From the NCBI RefSeq assembly GCF_003385235.1, contig NZ_PQIA01000027.1, positions 1-64,000 of the forward strand: DNA of 64,000 nt. Reading direction: 5' to 3'. The DNA comes from Amycolatopsis circi (GTDB taxonomy: Bacteria; Actinomycetota; Actinomycetes; Mycobacteriales; Pseudonocardiaceae). Both the position numbers and the translations under genes were made by a program. Below the pieces are notes generated by a model. That model saw only the letters and a program-made list of their open reading frames with translations. It ran no database searches and was not told where the DNA came from. Numbering within the stretch: the first letter of the stretch is position 1; every line of letters begins with the position of its first letter. This document shows positions 18,145 through 26,862 of this stretch, one piece after another.

Positions 18145-19308
18145 TCAGGCGGTGACCGCGTCCGCGTTGTTGAGCAGCGCGCTCGGCGGCGTCAGCAACG
18201 CGTCCGACGCTAGCGCGCGGCGCCGGGCCGCGCTCACTCCGCCGTAACTCTCCGTAATGGCGATGAGGCGCGCCGCGTGGTGCGCGACCTCTGATTCGTA
18301 AGTCATTCCGATGCCGCCGTGCAGCTGGACGATCTCCTCGGCCGCCGCGGTCGCCGCGTCGGACACGAACACGAACGCGTCGTCCGCCGTCGTCTCGAGG
18401 TCCACTGTGGACGCACCGTTGTCGTAAGCCTCGACCGTCGCGGTGGCCCACAGCGCCAGCGAACGAGCCAACTCGACCTTCGCGTACAGGTCGGCGGCGC
18501 GGTGCACAAGCGCCTGGAACGCCGCCAGCGGAACACCGAACTGCTTGCGGGTCTTGAGGTATTCGACGGTCATGGCGAGTCCGGTCTCCATCAGGCCGAT
18601 CGCCTCGCCGGTCACCGCGACCCGCGCCCGCGAGAACGCGCGACGCAGCGCGGCCGGCGCGTCGGAGTCCGAGGTGCCGAGCAGAACCGCTGGCGTACCA
18701 GCGAATTCGACCTGCGACGTGTGGCCCCAGTCCGCGGCCCGGCCGTCAACGCGAGTGATGCCCTCCGCGGTCGCCTCGACCAGGTACACCCCGGTGCGGC
18801 CGTTCTCGTCCACCGCGGTGACCAGGAACTTGTCGGCCTGGTCCGCGTTGCGCACCGGCGACTTCACGCCAGTCAGCGCGGAACCGGCCGCCGACACGGA
18901 CGGCGCGACGCCCCACGGACGTCCCGGCTCGGCGTGCGCGACCGCGATCGTGGTGCCACCGGCGGCGAGCACCGGCAGCAGCGCCTTGACCTGGTCGTCG
19001 GTGCCCAGCTCGGCGATGATCCACGACGGCAGGAACACGCCGTCGAGCAGCGGTTCGGCCGCCGCGTGCTTGCCCATCGCCTCCAGCGTCGCGTAGACCT
19101 CGACCGGACCGGCGTCGGCGCCGTCGTGGTCGCCGGAGATCGGGAGACCGGCGAGACCCAGCTCGCCGAGGGTGTTCCAGACCTGGTCGTTCCAGCCGAG
19201 TTCGCTGCTCGTCGCGGCCGCGCGGCCGCCCGCCGGGTAGCCGCGGCCGACTGCCGTGTCGACGGTCTCGAACAGCAGCTTCTGGTCTTCGTTGAATTCG
19301 AGGTTCAT
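18145..19308 (-). CDS. Acyl-CoA dehydrogenase (small, divergent subunit)
   Basis: 387-residue acyl-CoA dehydrogenase fold: N-terminal MNLEFNEDQKLLFETVD, central VAHAEPGRPWGVAPS in place of the usual TEPxxGSD, and C-terminal GLMETGLAMTVEYLKTRKQFGVPLAAFQALVH and LHGGIGMTYESEVAHHAARL. No obvious catalytic Glu follows the usual position. It probably forms a heteromeric flavoenzyme with the acyl-CoA dehydrogenase encoded immediately upstream, as in FadE-type steroid pathways. Confidence 0.85.
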   Translation of the reverse strand: MNLEFNEDQKLLFETVDTAVGRGYPAGGRAAATSSELGWNDQVWNTLGELGLAGLPISGDHDGADAGPVEVYATLEAMGKHAAAEPLLDGVFLPSWIIAELGTDDQVKALLPVLAAGGTTIAVAHAEPGRPWGVAPSVSAAGSALTGVKSPVRNADQADKFLVTAVDENGRTGVYLVEATAEGITRVDGRAADWGHTSQVEFAGTPAVLLGTSDSDAPAALRRAFSRARVAVTGEAIGLMETGLAMTVEYLKTRKQFGVPLAAFQALVHRAADLYAKVELARSLALWATATVEAYDNGASTVDLETTADDAFVFVSDAATAAAEEIVQLHGGIGMTYESEVAHHAARLIAITESYGGVSAARRRALASDALLTPPSALLNNADAVTA

Positions 19309-19321
19309 GAGTCGCCGTCCC

Positions 19322-20494
19322 TTACAGACCGAGGATCGTCTTCGCGATGACGCCGCGCTGGATTTCGTTGGAGCCGCCAAAAATCGACAGCTTCCGCTGG
19401 TTCAGGTACTGCGCCGCGGCCACCACGGCGGCCTCGTCGGCCTTCACCGGCGATTCGGTGTCCAGCAGCATGCCGTCGGAACCGGCCGCGCGCATGCGCA
19501 GCTTCGTGAGCGCCTGCAGGGCCTGCGTGCCCTCCATCTTGAGCAGCGACGACACCGGGCTCGGCTGGCCGTTCTCCGAAGCGGCGGTGACCCGCATCTG
19601 GGTCGCCTCGAGCGCGAGCAGCGTGGTCTTCGCGGTGTGCATGGCCGCGCGGAACTCCGCGTCGCCGGCGAGCGGACCGTCCTCAGTGGGCAGTTCGGCG
19701 GCCGCGGCGGCGAGGTCGGCGAAGATCCGCTGTCCGGTGCCGACCTGGGCGATGCCGTTGCGCTCGTTGCCGAGCAGGAACTTCGCGTACGTCCAGCCCT
19801 TGTTCTCCTCGCCGACCAGGTTCTCCGCCGGGATCACCACATTGTCGAAGAAGAACTCGTTGACCTCGGCGGACCCGTCGACCAGCTTGATCGGACGCCG
19901 CTCGATGCCCGGCGTGTTCAGGTCCAGCAGCAGGAAGGACAGGCCCTGCTGCTTGCGCGGCGCGTCCGGGTTGGTCCGCGCGAGCACGAACATCCAGTCG
20001 CCGTACTGGCCGAGCGTGGTCCAGGTCTTCTGTCCATTGAGGACGTAGTGGTCGCCTTCGAGCTTCGCCGTGGTGCGCAGCCCGGCGAGGTCCGAACCGG
20101 CCTCCGGCTCGGAGAAGCCCTGCGACCACCAGATGTCGAGATTCGCGGTGGCCGGGAGGAACTTCTGCTTCTGCTCCTCGCTGCCGAACTCGGCGATGAT
20201 CGGGCCGACCATGCTCGCGTTGAAGGCGAGCGGCTGCGGTACCGCGTTGCGCTGCAGTTCAGAGGCGTAGATGTGGGATTGCGTCGGGGTCCAGTCCTGG
20301 CCGCCCCATTGGGTCGGCCAGTGCGGCACCGCCAGACCGTGCTCGTTCAGGATCCGCTGGCTGGTAACGATGTCGTCGCGCGTGATCAGGCCGAGTGCGC
20401 TGCGCTTGCGGATTTCCTCGGGAATCGCACCCAGGAACACCTCCCGCAGGCCGTCCCGGAACGCGAGGTCCTCTTTAGACAGTTCGAGATCCAT
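19322..20494 (-). CDS. Acyl-CoA dehydrogenase
   Basis: 390-residue FAD-dependent dehydrogenase. LSKEDLAFRDGLREVF at the start, FSEPEAGSDLAGLRTTA (FAD/substrate loop), YVLNGQKTWTTLGQYGDWM, and C-terminal IFGGSNEIQRGVIAKTILGL are typical of FadE enzymes. The family introduces an alpha-beta double bond in acyl-CoA. It is paired with the divergent homologue at 18145-19308, 13 nt downstream, suggesting an alpha2beta2 enzyme. Confidence 0.92.
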   Translation of the reverse strand: MDLELSKEDLAFRDGLREVFLGAIPEEIRKRSALGLITRDDIVTSQRILNEHGLAVPHWPTQWGGQDWTPTQSHIYASELQRNAVPQPLAFNASMVGPIIAEFGSEEQKQKFLPATANLDIWWSQGFSEPEAGSDLAGLRTTAKLEGDHYVLNGQKTWTTLGQYGDWMFVLARTNPDAPRKQQGLSFLLLDLNTPGIERRPIKLVDGSAEVNEFFFDNVVIPAENLVGEENKGWTYAKFLLGNERNGIAQVGTGQRIFADLAAAAAELPTEDGPLAGDAEFRAAMHTAKTTLLALEATQMRVTAASENGQPSPVSSLLKMEGTQALQALTKLRMRAAGSDGMLLDTESPVKADEAAVVAAAQYLNQRKLSIFGGSNEIQRGVIAKTILGL

Positions 20495-20497
20495 CGA

Positions 20498-21664
20498 TCA
20501 AACCCCTTCAGTGGTGCGTACGGCTCCGACGACTTCGGCGGTGCTCGCTCCGGCGCGTTCGGCGTGCCTGCGGAACCCGGCCGGGGTCCGCGAGAAATGC
20601 AGCGGGCTCTCCACGACGCGGATCGTGCCCTCGGTCGGGTGTTCCCGCTCGGTGATCAGCCCGACTTCCCGAACGTACGGGTCGGTCGGCAGGTCGGCGA
20701 TGTCGACGACGACCGCGTACGGAACGTCGTGGGCGGTCAGGTACTCCTCCCACTCCGCGGTGGTGCGGCTGGCGGAGTTGGCCAGGACCTTCTCCACTCC
20801 CGCGGTGAAAATCTCCCGGTCGATCACCGGGGAGTCCCAGGCCGGATCGGCCGCGACGTCGTCGAGACCGGCGCCGATCAGCAGCGTCCGCACCGCGTCG
20901 TTGGTGTAGGGCACCGCGGCGATCGCGCCGCCGTCGGCCGTGCGCATCGCCGCGTGCGTGTCGCTGAGCGAAAGCGGGTTGCCGACGTCGCCGGCGGCCG
21001 GGACGAAGACGTCGCCTGCCAGGTGTTCGACCAGGTTGACCGCGATCATCGCGTCGGCCATCGCCAGTTCGACCTGCTGGCCCTTGCCGGTGCGCTGCTG
21101 GTCGAAGAGCGCGGCGAGCACGCCGTTCAGCAGGTACAGCGCGGCGGTCTTGTCGGCGATGAAGGTCGGGACGAACTGCAGCGTGCCGCCCGCCCGGTCC
21201 TGCAGGCTGACCAGGCCGGACGTGGCCTGGATGACCTCGTCGTAGGCGGGCCGGTTGGCGCGCGACGAGCCGGGCGCGAAACCCTGCGCGTGGGCGTAGA
21301 CGAGGCGGGGGAAGCGTTCGCGCAGCTGCTCGTAGCCGAGGCCGAGCCGGTCGAGCGCGGCGGCGCGCATGTTGGTGACGAGGACGTCGGCGTCGGCGAG
21401 CAGGGCGAAGAGGTCTTCGCGGCCGGCGGGGTCCTTGAGGTCGAGTTCGATGCTGCGTTTGTTCTGGTTGACCTGCATGTACAGCGGGGCCATCCCGGGC
21501 GTGCGGCCGGTGTTGGCCGGCGAGTGCCGGGCGACGTCGCGCAGCGGTTCGACCCGGATCACGTCGGCGCCGAAGTCGCCGAGGATCTGCGTGGCGTACG
21601 GGCCCATCACCGCGGACGACAGGTCGAGCACCTTAACCCCGGAAAGCGGTCCGGTGGCATCCAT
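20498..21664 (-). CDS. CaiB/BaiF family CoA-transferase
   Basis: 388-residue type III CoA-transferase of usual length. Diagnostic blocks are LSGVKVLDLSSAVMGPYATQ, LGDFGADVIRVEPL, NKRSIELDLKDPAGRE, VTNMRAAALDRLGLGYEQL and PAYDEVIQATSGL, the last containing the catalytic Asp of the family. It is first gene of the leftward acyl-CoA operon, divergent from a LysR gene. Confidence 0.9.
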   Translation of the reverse strand: MDATGPLSGVKVLDLSSAVMGPYATQILGDFGADVIRVEPLRDVARHSPANTGRTPGMAPLYMQVNQNKRSIELDLKDPAGREDLFALLADADVLVTNMRAAALDRLGLGYEQLRERFPRLVYAHAQGFAPGSSRANRPAYDEVIQATSGLVSLQDRAGGTLQFVPTFIADKTAALYLLNGVLAALFDQQRTGKGQQVELAMADAMIAVNLVEHLAGDVFVPAAGDVGNPLSLSDTHAAMRTADGGAIAAVPYTNDAVRTLLIGAGLDDVAADPAWDSPVIDREIFTAGVEKVLANSASRTTAEWEEYLTAHDVPYAVVVDIADLPTDPYVREVGLITEREHPTEGTIRVVESPLHFSRTPAGFRRHAERAGASTAEVVGAVRTTEGV

Positions 21665-21759
21665 CTTCGCGGTCCTCCCGTTGACGATCTTTGGTTCACC
21701 ACTGACGCTAAGCGCTTGCTCACCGGAAGGGAATGACCGAGTGCATCAGATCGGTATGA

Positions 21760-21779
21760 CCACGGTGATAACACCGTGG
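21760..21779. promoter_or_regulatory. LysR-region palindrome
   Basis: Perfect inverted repeat CCACGGTG-ATAA-CACCGTGG ending 15 bp before the LysR start at 21794, in the divergent gap to the CoA-transferase gene. It is a candidate autoregulatory site. Confidence 0.6.
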
Positions 21780-21793
21780 GTACGCTGCTCAGC

Positions 21794-22666
21794 GTGGAGA
21801 TCCACCACCTGCGGTACTTCCTCGCGGTCGCGCGCGAGCTGAACTTCACCCGTGCGGCGCGGGCGTTGAACATGTCCGTGCCGCCGCTCAGCCAGCGCAT
21901 TCGCGACCTCGAACGCGAGCTGGGGGAACCGTTGTTCGACCGCTCCACCCACCACACGCGACTGTCCGAGGCGGGCGAAGCGCTGCTGCCGCTCGCCGAA
22001 TCGGTCGTTTCGGGCTTCGACGCCATCCCGGCCCGGATGCGCGCCCGCGACCAGCGCGCTGACGTCCGCCTCGCCATCCCCGACGTGCTCAACCCCGCGC
22101 ACCGCCGCCAGCTCAGCGAATCGATCCGCGCGCTGGACGGCTCGTACCGGTTCACGCTGCGGCAGATGCCGTCGCTCGGGATGGAATCGGCCCTGCTCAG
22201 CAACTCGCTCGACCTCGCCGTGTCCCATCTGGGCACTTCCGACGACCGGCTGTCCACCATCGTCCTTTACCGTGAGCCGCTCGGTGCCGTGGTGGACGCG
22301 TCGCGGTTCCCCGGCCGGACCTCGCTTACCCTCGCCGACCTGCGCGGATTCCAGTACCTGCAGGGCCCGCGACACTGGGATCTCGGCTCCCGGCGCGCCG
22401 AACAGCTCTCCGCCCGGGGCGTGCTGGTCGATCCGGAAGCGCAGTTCTCCGACGTCAGCGGGCTGTTGATCTTCTTGCGCAGCACCAAAAGCTTCACCCT
22501 CGCGCCGGTCGAATCCGCGACGGCACTGGCCTTGGACCCGAACGAATGCGCGGTCCTGCCGATCGACGATCTGGTCGCCACGCTCACCACGTTCCTGATC
22601 CGGCGGACTGCCGACACGCGGCTGGACCCGGTGGTCGAGGTGCTGCGGCACGCTCGTGTCTCGTGA
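21794..22666 (+). CDS. LysR family transcriptional regulator
   Basis: 290-residue LysR. The N-terminal winged HTH begins VEIHHLRYFLAVARELNFTRAA, continues LNMSVPPLSQRIRDLERELGEPLFDR, and is followed by a periplasmic-binding-like effector domain. GTG 21794 matches the family's usual MExHxLRYF start. A GTG at 21776 would add six residues. It probably activates the divergent acyl-CoA operon. Its TGA stop (22664-22666) lies inside a family B palindrome. Confidence 0.9.
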   Translation: MEIHHLRYFLAVARELNFTRAARALNMSVPPLSQRIRDLERELGEPLFDRSTHHTRLSEAGEALLPLAESVVSGFDAIPARMRARDQRADVRLAIPDVLNPAHRRQLSESIRALDGSYRFTLRQMPSLGMESALLSNSLDLAVSHLGTSDDRLSTIVLYREPLGAVVDASRFPGRTSLTLADLRGFQYLQGPRHWDLGSRRAEQLSARGVLVDPEAQFSDVSGLLIFLRSTKSFTLAPVESATALALDPNECAVLPIDDLVATLTTFLIRRTADTRLDPVVEVLRHARVS

Positions 22667-22704
22667 GTGGCAATCCCGGTTCTAACCGGGATTGCCACTC
22701 ACGA
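22661..22704. repeat. Family B 44-bp palindrome, copy 2 (perfect)
   Basis: Perfect 21-bp arms around CT: TCGTGAGTGGCAATCCCGGTT is followed, after CT, by its exact complement. The LysR stop codon lies in the left arm. The jetD gene starts 17 nt beyond the right arm, so the repeat marks the left edge of the Wadjet operon. Confidence 0.93.
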
Positions 22705-22721
22705 CCCCTACACTCGCCACA

Positions 22722-23927
22722 GTGGATTCCGTCGGCGAGCTTCCCGCGGCGCTGGCTCCGGTGTGGCAAGCGGTGCACGCCCGGCTCTCGTCCGGGCTTC
22801 CGGTCAGCCGCGTCCGGGTCGGCCCGCTCGATTCCGAGCAGCAAACGGCCGTCGCCGACCTGCTCGGCTTGGCACAGTTTCCCGGCGAGTACACGAACAT
22901 CTCCCTGACCCGGCTGGACGAGACCCTTCACGAAGCCATCGGAGCCGGGGCGCGCGAAGTCGTCGCGAGGCTGGTCGGCCCGATCGGCAACCGCGCCGAG
23001 GATCGCCGGACGGCCGCTGAAGCCCGCGAAAGTCTGTGGGCCTGGCTGGACGGCCATCCCGTGATCACCGCACAACCAGCCTTGCGGTCCTGGACGTCAG
23101 GTATTCGCCGGGCCGGCTTGATCGAGGGTTCGATCGAACGCACCCGGCTCGAACTCGAACGGGCGCTGCGCGTGCTTTCCGAACTGCCGGCCGCCGGGAT
23201 GCCGCTGCCGGTATTCGCCGATTCCGTGCTCGACGCGACCCATGCGCTGGACGACGGCACCCGCACCGCGAATCTCGTCCTCAAAGCGCTGACCGCGATC
23301 TACGACGTGCCGCCTCCAGCGGACGCGCCGGAACGCCGAGCGCTGTGGGAGCGAGCAGGCGTCGCGGACGACGAGCTGTCGTCAACCGTGCTCGTGGCCG
23401 GGCTCCAGGTCCCCGGAGACCACGTCGTCGGCCGGATCCTCGATGCGTGCCACGACGCGGGAACCGCAGCGGTCGTGACGTTGCAGCACCTCCGCGGCAG
23501 CAGGCTGACAGCCGCGCCGAGCGCGGTCTGGGTGTTCGAGAACCCCAGCGTGCTGACCCTCGCACTGGCGCGCTTCGGCAGCTCCTGTCCGCCGCTGGTC
23601 TGCACCTCTGGCTGGCCGAGCAGCGCCGGGGTCGCCTTGCTGAAGCAATTAGCGCAGATCGGAACAACTCTGTACTACCACGGCGATTTCGATGGCGACG
23701 GACTGCGAATCGCCGCGAATGTCGTAGCCCGTACCGGTGCGAAGCCCTGGCGGATGACGAGCGCCGATTACCTCGCCGCGGTCGCCGACGGTCCCGCGGC
23801 CGGAAGGGTGACCCCGGTCCCCTGGGACCCGGAACTGGCGATCCACCTGGCTGAGCAAGGAAAAACGGTGCCGGAGGAACGCGTCGCCGACAGTCTTTTC
23901 GACGAGATCGTCAGCCAACCGAGCTAG
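22722..23927 (+). CDS. jetD: Wadjet type II JetD, Toprim-domain nuclease subunit (TIGR02679/DUF2399)
   Basis: 401-residue plasmid-cleaving subunit. The C-terminal DUF2399 domain is Toprim-like: an acidic residue in VWVFENPSVL (Glu at about 273) and the DxD in HGDFDGDGLRIAANV (Asp at about 322, 324 and 326), which in the family coordinate metal for DNA cleavage. The N-terminal half matches the TIGR02679 pattern (SEQQTAVADLLGL, REVVARLVGPIGNR). GTG 22722 is chosen. A TTG at 22692 inside the repeat is in frame but less likely. It is first gene of the four-gene operon. JetD is activated on small circular DNA extruded by the JetABC complex. Confidence 0.88.
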   Translation: MDSVGELPAALAPVWQAVHARLSSGLPVSRVRVGPLDSEQQTAVADLLGLAQFPGEYTNISLTRLDETLHEAIGAGAREVVARLVGPIGNRAEDRRTAAEARESLWAWLDGHPVITAQPALRSWTSGIRRAGLIEGSIERTRLELERALRVLSELPAAGMPLPVFADSVLDATHALDDGTRTANLVLKALTAIYDVPPPADAPERRALWERAGVADDELSSTVLVAGLQVPGDHVVGRILDACHDAGTAAVVTLQHLRGSRLTAAPSAVWVFENPSVLTLALARFGSSCPPLVCTSGWPSSAGVALLKQLAQIGTTLYYHGDFDGDGLRIAANVVARTGAKPWRMTSADYLAAVADGPAAGRVTPVPWDPELAIHLAEQGKTVPEERVADSLFDEIVSQPS

Positions 23928-23999
23928 CGGTCGGGAGCAGCCCGGCTGAACTGTCGGCGCCCTCCCGTACCGTTGCCGGTGACGATGGCAGGAGGACGC

Positions 24000-25538
24000 A
24001 TGGACCCGATCCGTGTCCCGCCTGAGATGTTCCGCTTCACCAGCGGAGACCTGGCCGGGCTGTACGTGTCGGTGCTGCACGCTTTCGGCGAGGCGAACGA
24101 GCGGCTGGAGACTTCCCTCGGACTGGACGACGTCCGGGCCCGCCTGCGTTCGGTCGGCTGGCTCGACGCGCTCGAAGACGAGGAACTCCGGCGCGCCCTG
24201 GAACAGCTCCACGCGTGGCATCTCGTCGACATCGTCCAAAACCACTCGGAGAACTACCGGTCGGCCGCCGAGTACGAACGGCGCAACCTGCAGTATTCCC
24301 TGACGCGGCAAGGCGAAGCCGCGTTCGCCGGCGTCGTGCACGCGATGAGCATGCTCGCGTCGGCCGGAGCGCTGCAGACAGCGGTTCTCGACGCGATCGC
24401 CGACCGGCTCGCCGACCTGGCGCGCGAACTGGACGCGGGGTCGGATCGCCGGGTGTTCACCGCGCTGACCGAACTGGAAAGCCATCTCGAAGCATTGCGC
24501 GCGAACACCAAGCAGTTCAACGGCGAACTGCAGCGGTTGCTGCGTTCGGAAGGAGCCACCCTCGCCACCTTCCACGAGGTCAAGGCGTCCACCGTGGCCT
24601 ACCTCGAGGAATTCCTGACCGATCTGGAGCAGCGGAGGCACACGATCGGCGTCCGGATCCAGCGGGTCGAAGACCGCGGGGTCGGGCTGATGCACCAGCG
24701 CGCACTGGTCGGGGCGGATCTCCCGCGGTTGTCGGGTGCCGATCCCGGTCCCGAATGGCTGGCGCATCGCCGGGCTCGATGGGACGGACTCCGCGCCTGG
24801 TTCCTGCCGTCGGACGGGTCGACGCCCCGGGCCGAGCAGCTGCATGCCGTCGCCCGGCGCGCGATCATCACGCTGCTGCAAGTCCTCGACCGGATCACCG
24901 AGTCGCGACGGCGGGCCAGCAGCGCGGCGGCCGATTTCCGCGAGCTGGCCAGGTGGTTCGCCGTCGTCCCCGCACAGGGCGACCTGCACCGGTTGTGGTC
25001 GACGGTCTTCGGGCTCAGCCCGGCTCGGCACGCGCATCTCGCCCATCCCGATCCCGAGCTGATCAGCTCGAGCACGTCCTGGGAAGAAGCTCCGCCGGTC
25101 GAGGTCTCCCCATTGCTGCGCACGTCGGGGAAAACCGAACGGTTCAGTCGCACCGGCAAGGTCCGCGACGTCGCCGCGATCAAGGCAGCGCGGGCGGAAC
25201 AGGCCCGTGCGGAGCGAGCCGAGCTGGAAGCCGCGTGGGACTTGCTCGACACCGGCGGGCCGATCCGGCTCTCCGCCTTCGGCAGGCTCGACCACGCCGT
25301 GTTCGAAAGGCTGCTCGACTTGCTCGGCCGCGCCCTCGGAACCGCCCCGGGCCGAGGCGGTGTCCGGCAGAGCACGACTTCCGACGGCCGGATCGAGATT
25401 CTGCTCCGTCCGCCAGCCGACGGAGCCGTCGCAAGGCTCACCACTCCACGCGGGCTCTTCCACGGCCCCGACTACGAGATCGAGATCCGCACTGCGGGCA
25501 GCAGCCAGGCCCGGCGGGCGAGCGGAGGCGGCTCATGA
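24000..25538 (+). CDS. jetA: Wadjet type II JetA, kleisin-like subunit (TIGR02677/DUF2397)
   Basis: 512-residue protein of the TIGR02677 family, which bridges the heads of the SMC-like JetC. It starts MDPIRVPPEMFRFTSGDLAGLYVSVLHAF, and a winged-helix region DVRARLRSVGWLDALEDEELRRALEQLHAWHLV follows. The middle is helical (FTALTELESHLEALRANTKQF, VKASTVAYLEEFLTDLEQRR). ATG 24000 follows AGGAGGACGC. It lies 72 nt after jetD, and its stop overlaps a short ORF with ATGA. Confidence 0.88.
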   Translation: MDPIRVPPEMFRFTSGDLAGLYVSVLHAFGEANERLETSLGLDDVRARLRSVGWLDALEDEELRRALEQLHAWHLVDIVQNHSENYRSAAEYERRNLQYSLTRQGEAAFAGVVHAMSMLASAGALQTAVLDAIADRLADLARELDAGSDRRVFTALTELESHLEALRANTKQFNGELQRLLRSEGATLATFHEVKASTVAYLEEFLTDLEQRRHTIGVRIQRVEDRGVGLMHQRALVGADLPRLSGADPGPEWLAHRRARWDGLRAWFLPSDGSTPRAEQLHAVARRAIITLLQVLDRITESRRRASSAAADFRELARWFAVVPAQGDLHRLWSTVFGLSPARHAHLAHPDPELISSSTSWEEAPPVEVSPLLRTSGKTERFSRTGKVRDVAAIKAARAEQARAERAELEAAWDLLDTGGPIRLSAFGRLDHAVFERLLDLLGRALGTAPGRGGVRQSTTSDGRIEILLRPPADGAVARLTTPRGLFHGPDYEIEIRTAGSSQARRASGGGS

Positions 25539-25624
25539 GCGCAGCTTGCCAGCGAATCATCGCTATTCATGCCGTCGGCTCCCGGGCAACCCCGGTGGAA
25601 CTCCTCAAGGAGGCGACGGCATGA
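25535..25624 (+). CDS. Possible 29-codon coupling ORF between jetA and jetB
   Basis: ATG 25535 overlaps the jetA stop (ATGA), and its own TGA (25622-25624) overlaps the jetB ATG (ATGA again). The peptide begins MSAACQRIIAIHAVG and ends PVELLKEATA. No ORF of this kind is expected by chance to join both neighbours so exactly, and it contains the jetB Shine-Dalgarno (AAGGAGG). About a third of its codons end in A or T, unlike neighbouring genes, so it may be only a ribosome-transit device and not a functional peptide. Confidence 0.35.
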   Translation: MSAACQRIIAIHAVGSRATPVELLKEATA

Positions 25625-26862
25625 GCCAGCTGGCGAATCAACTGGCCGCGGCCGAGCGCGAGGAGGTCGCGCTGGGAATCCGCCAGCTCCTCGCCGCCCC
25701 GCTGATCACCGAACGCGGCAAGCCGGACGCGTTCGACCTGATCCGGCGACGCGGCGAGCCGATCCGGCAATGGTTCGACTACTACTGCGGCTGGGCCTTG
25801 ACGATCGAGTCGCGACTCGGTTACGCGCGACTGGCCAAAGTGCGGATAGCCGACGACCCACGCCGGCCGCTGCGCCGGCTCCGCTCCGGCAAAGCTCCGT
25901 TCGACCGGCGGCGTTACGTGCTGCTGTGCGTGACCGCGGCGGAGCTGCTCGCGACGCCGGTGACCACCATCGGGCTGCTCGCGAAGCGAGTGGTTCAAGC
26001 CACCGCCGCCGACGAAGCGATCACGACGCTGGACACCGCCAGCCGCGAAGAACGGAGGGCATTGGTCGACGTCCTCCGGCTGCTGGAGCACTACGGCGTT
26101 CTCGACGCAGTCGACGGCTCGACCGAAGCGTTCGTCGAATCGGCCGAAGCCAAGGTGCTGTACCAGATCGACGGCACGCTAGTGCTGCGATTGTTGTCCG
26201 CGCCGATCGGGCCTTCTCGTCTCGAGGTGCCGCTTGACGAAGTCGCGCTTCGTTTCGAGGAACTCCTCGCCGCGGTTTCCCGCGAACGTCGTTACGGCGT
26301 CTCCAGCGCGCACAGCGATCGCCCCGGGCAATCCGAGGTGCAGCGCAATCTGTGGCTCCGGCACTCGGTTTTCCGTCGGCTGGTCGACGACCCCGTGCTC
26401 TACTTCGACGACCTCAGCGATGCCGAACGCGCGTACCTCGCCTCGCCCACCGGACGGCAGCTGCTCCGCCGGGCCGCCGAACAAGGCGGCTTCGTCCTGG
26501 AAGAGCGCGCGGAGGGCGTGCTGCTGGTGGACGTCGAGAGTGTCGCGACGGATTCTCGGTTCCCCGACGACGCGGGCAACGCGAAAGTGGCTGCGCTCCT
26601 CTTGCTCGAAACGCTCGCCGGCCCGGTCACGGTCGAGCAACTGCGCGTCCAAGCGGCCGGACTTCTCAGCCGTTTCCCTCGCTGGGCCGAGGGATATCGC
26701 GGTCCGGACGGTGCCGCGCGGCTGGCCGCCGACGCGATCGAGGTGCTGATGGCATTCGGTTTGGCCCAGCTGTCTTCCGGAATCGTCCGGCCGCTTCCCG
26801 CGGCGGCGCGCTACACCGTCCGCGAGGCCCGGACCGCCGATTCCGAAGGAGCGTCAGGATGA
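25621..26862 (+). CDS. jetB: Wadjet type II JetB, accessory winged-helix subunit (TIGR02678/DUF2398)
   Basis: 413-residue protein of the TIGR02678 family, the KITE-like partner of the Wadjet condensin. Recognisable blocks are FDLIRRRGEPIRQWFDYYCGWALT, RRYVLLCVTAAELLATPVTTIGLLA, VDVLRLLEHYGVLDAVDGS and LWLRHSVFRRLVDDPVLYFDDL. Two winged-helix regions are inferred from the alternation of helical segments. AAGGAGG precedes ATG 25621, and the stop overlaps the jetC start (ATGA), so the stoichiometry is likely set by coupling. Confidence 0.88.
   Translation: MSQLANQLAAAEREEVALGIRQLLAAPLITERGKPDAFDLIRRRGEPIRQWFDYYCGWALTIESRLGYARLAKVRIADDPRRPLRRLRSGKAPFDRRRYVLLCVTAAELLATPVTTIGLLAKRVVQATAADEAITTLDTASREERRALVDVLRLLEHYGVLDAVDGSTEAFVESAEAKVLYQIDGTLVLRLLSAPIGPSRLEVPLDEVALRFEELLAAVSRERRYGVSSAHSDRPGQSEVQRNLWLRHSVFRRLVDDPVLYFDDLSDAERAYLASPTGRQLLRRAAEQGGFVLEERAEGVLLVDVESVATDSRFPDDAGNAKVAALLLLETLAGPVTVEQLRVQAAGLLSRFPRWAEGYRGPDGAARLAADAIEVLMAFGLAQLSSGIVRPLPAAARYTVREARTADSEGASG

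Noticed and set aside
19256..21736. 826-codon open frame on the plus strand opposite the acyl-CoA dehydrogenase and CoA-transferase genes
   Set aside because: Composition is that of a shadow frame and all three minus-strand genes beneath it have clear family motifs.
26352..26858. Upstream extension of the jetC frame to about 1519 residues
   Set aside because: It overlaps jetB entirely; the ATG at 26859 overlaps the jetB stop and begins the family's normal N-terminus.
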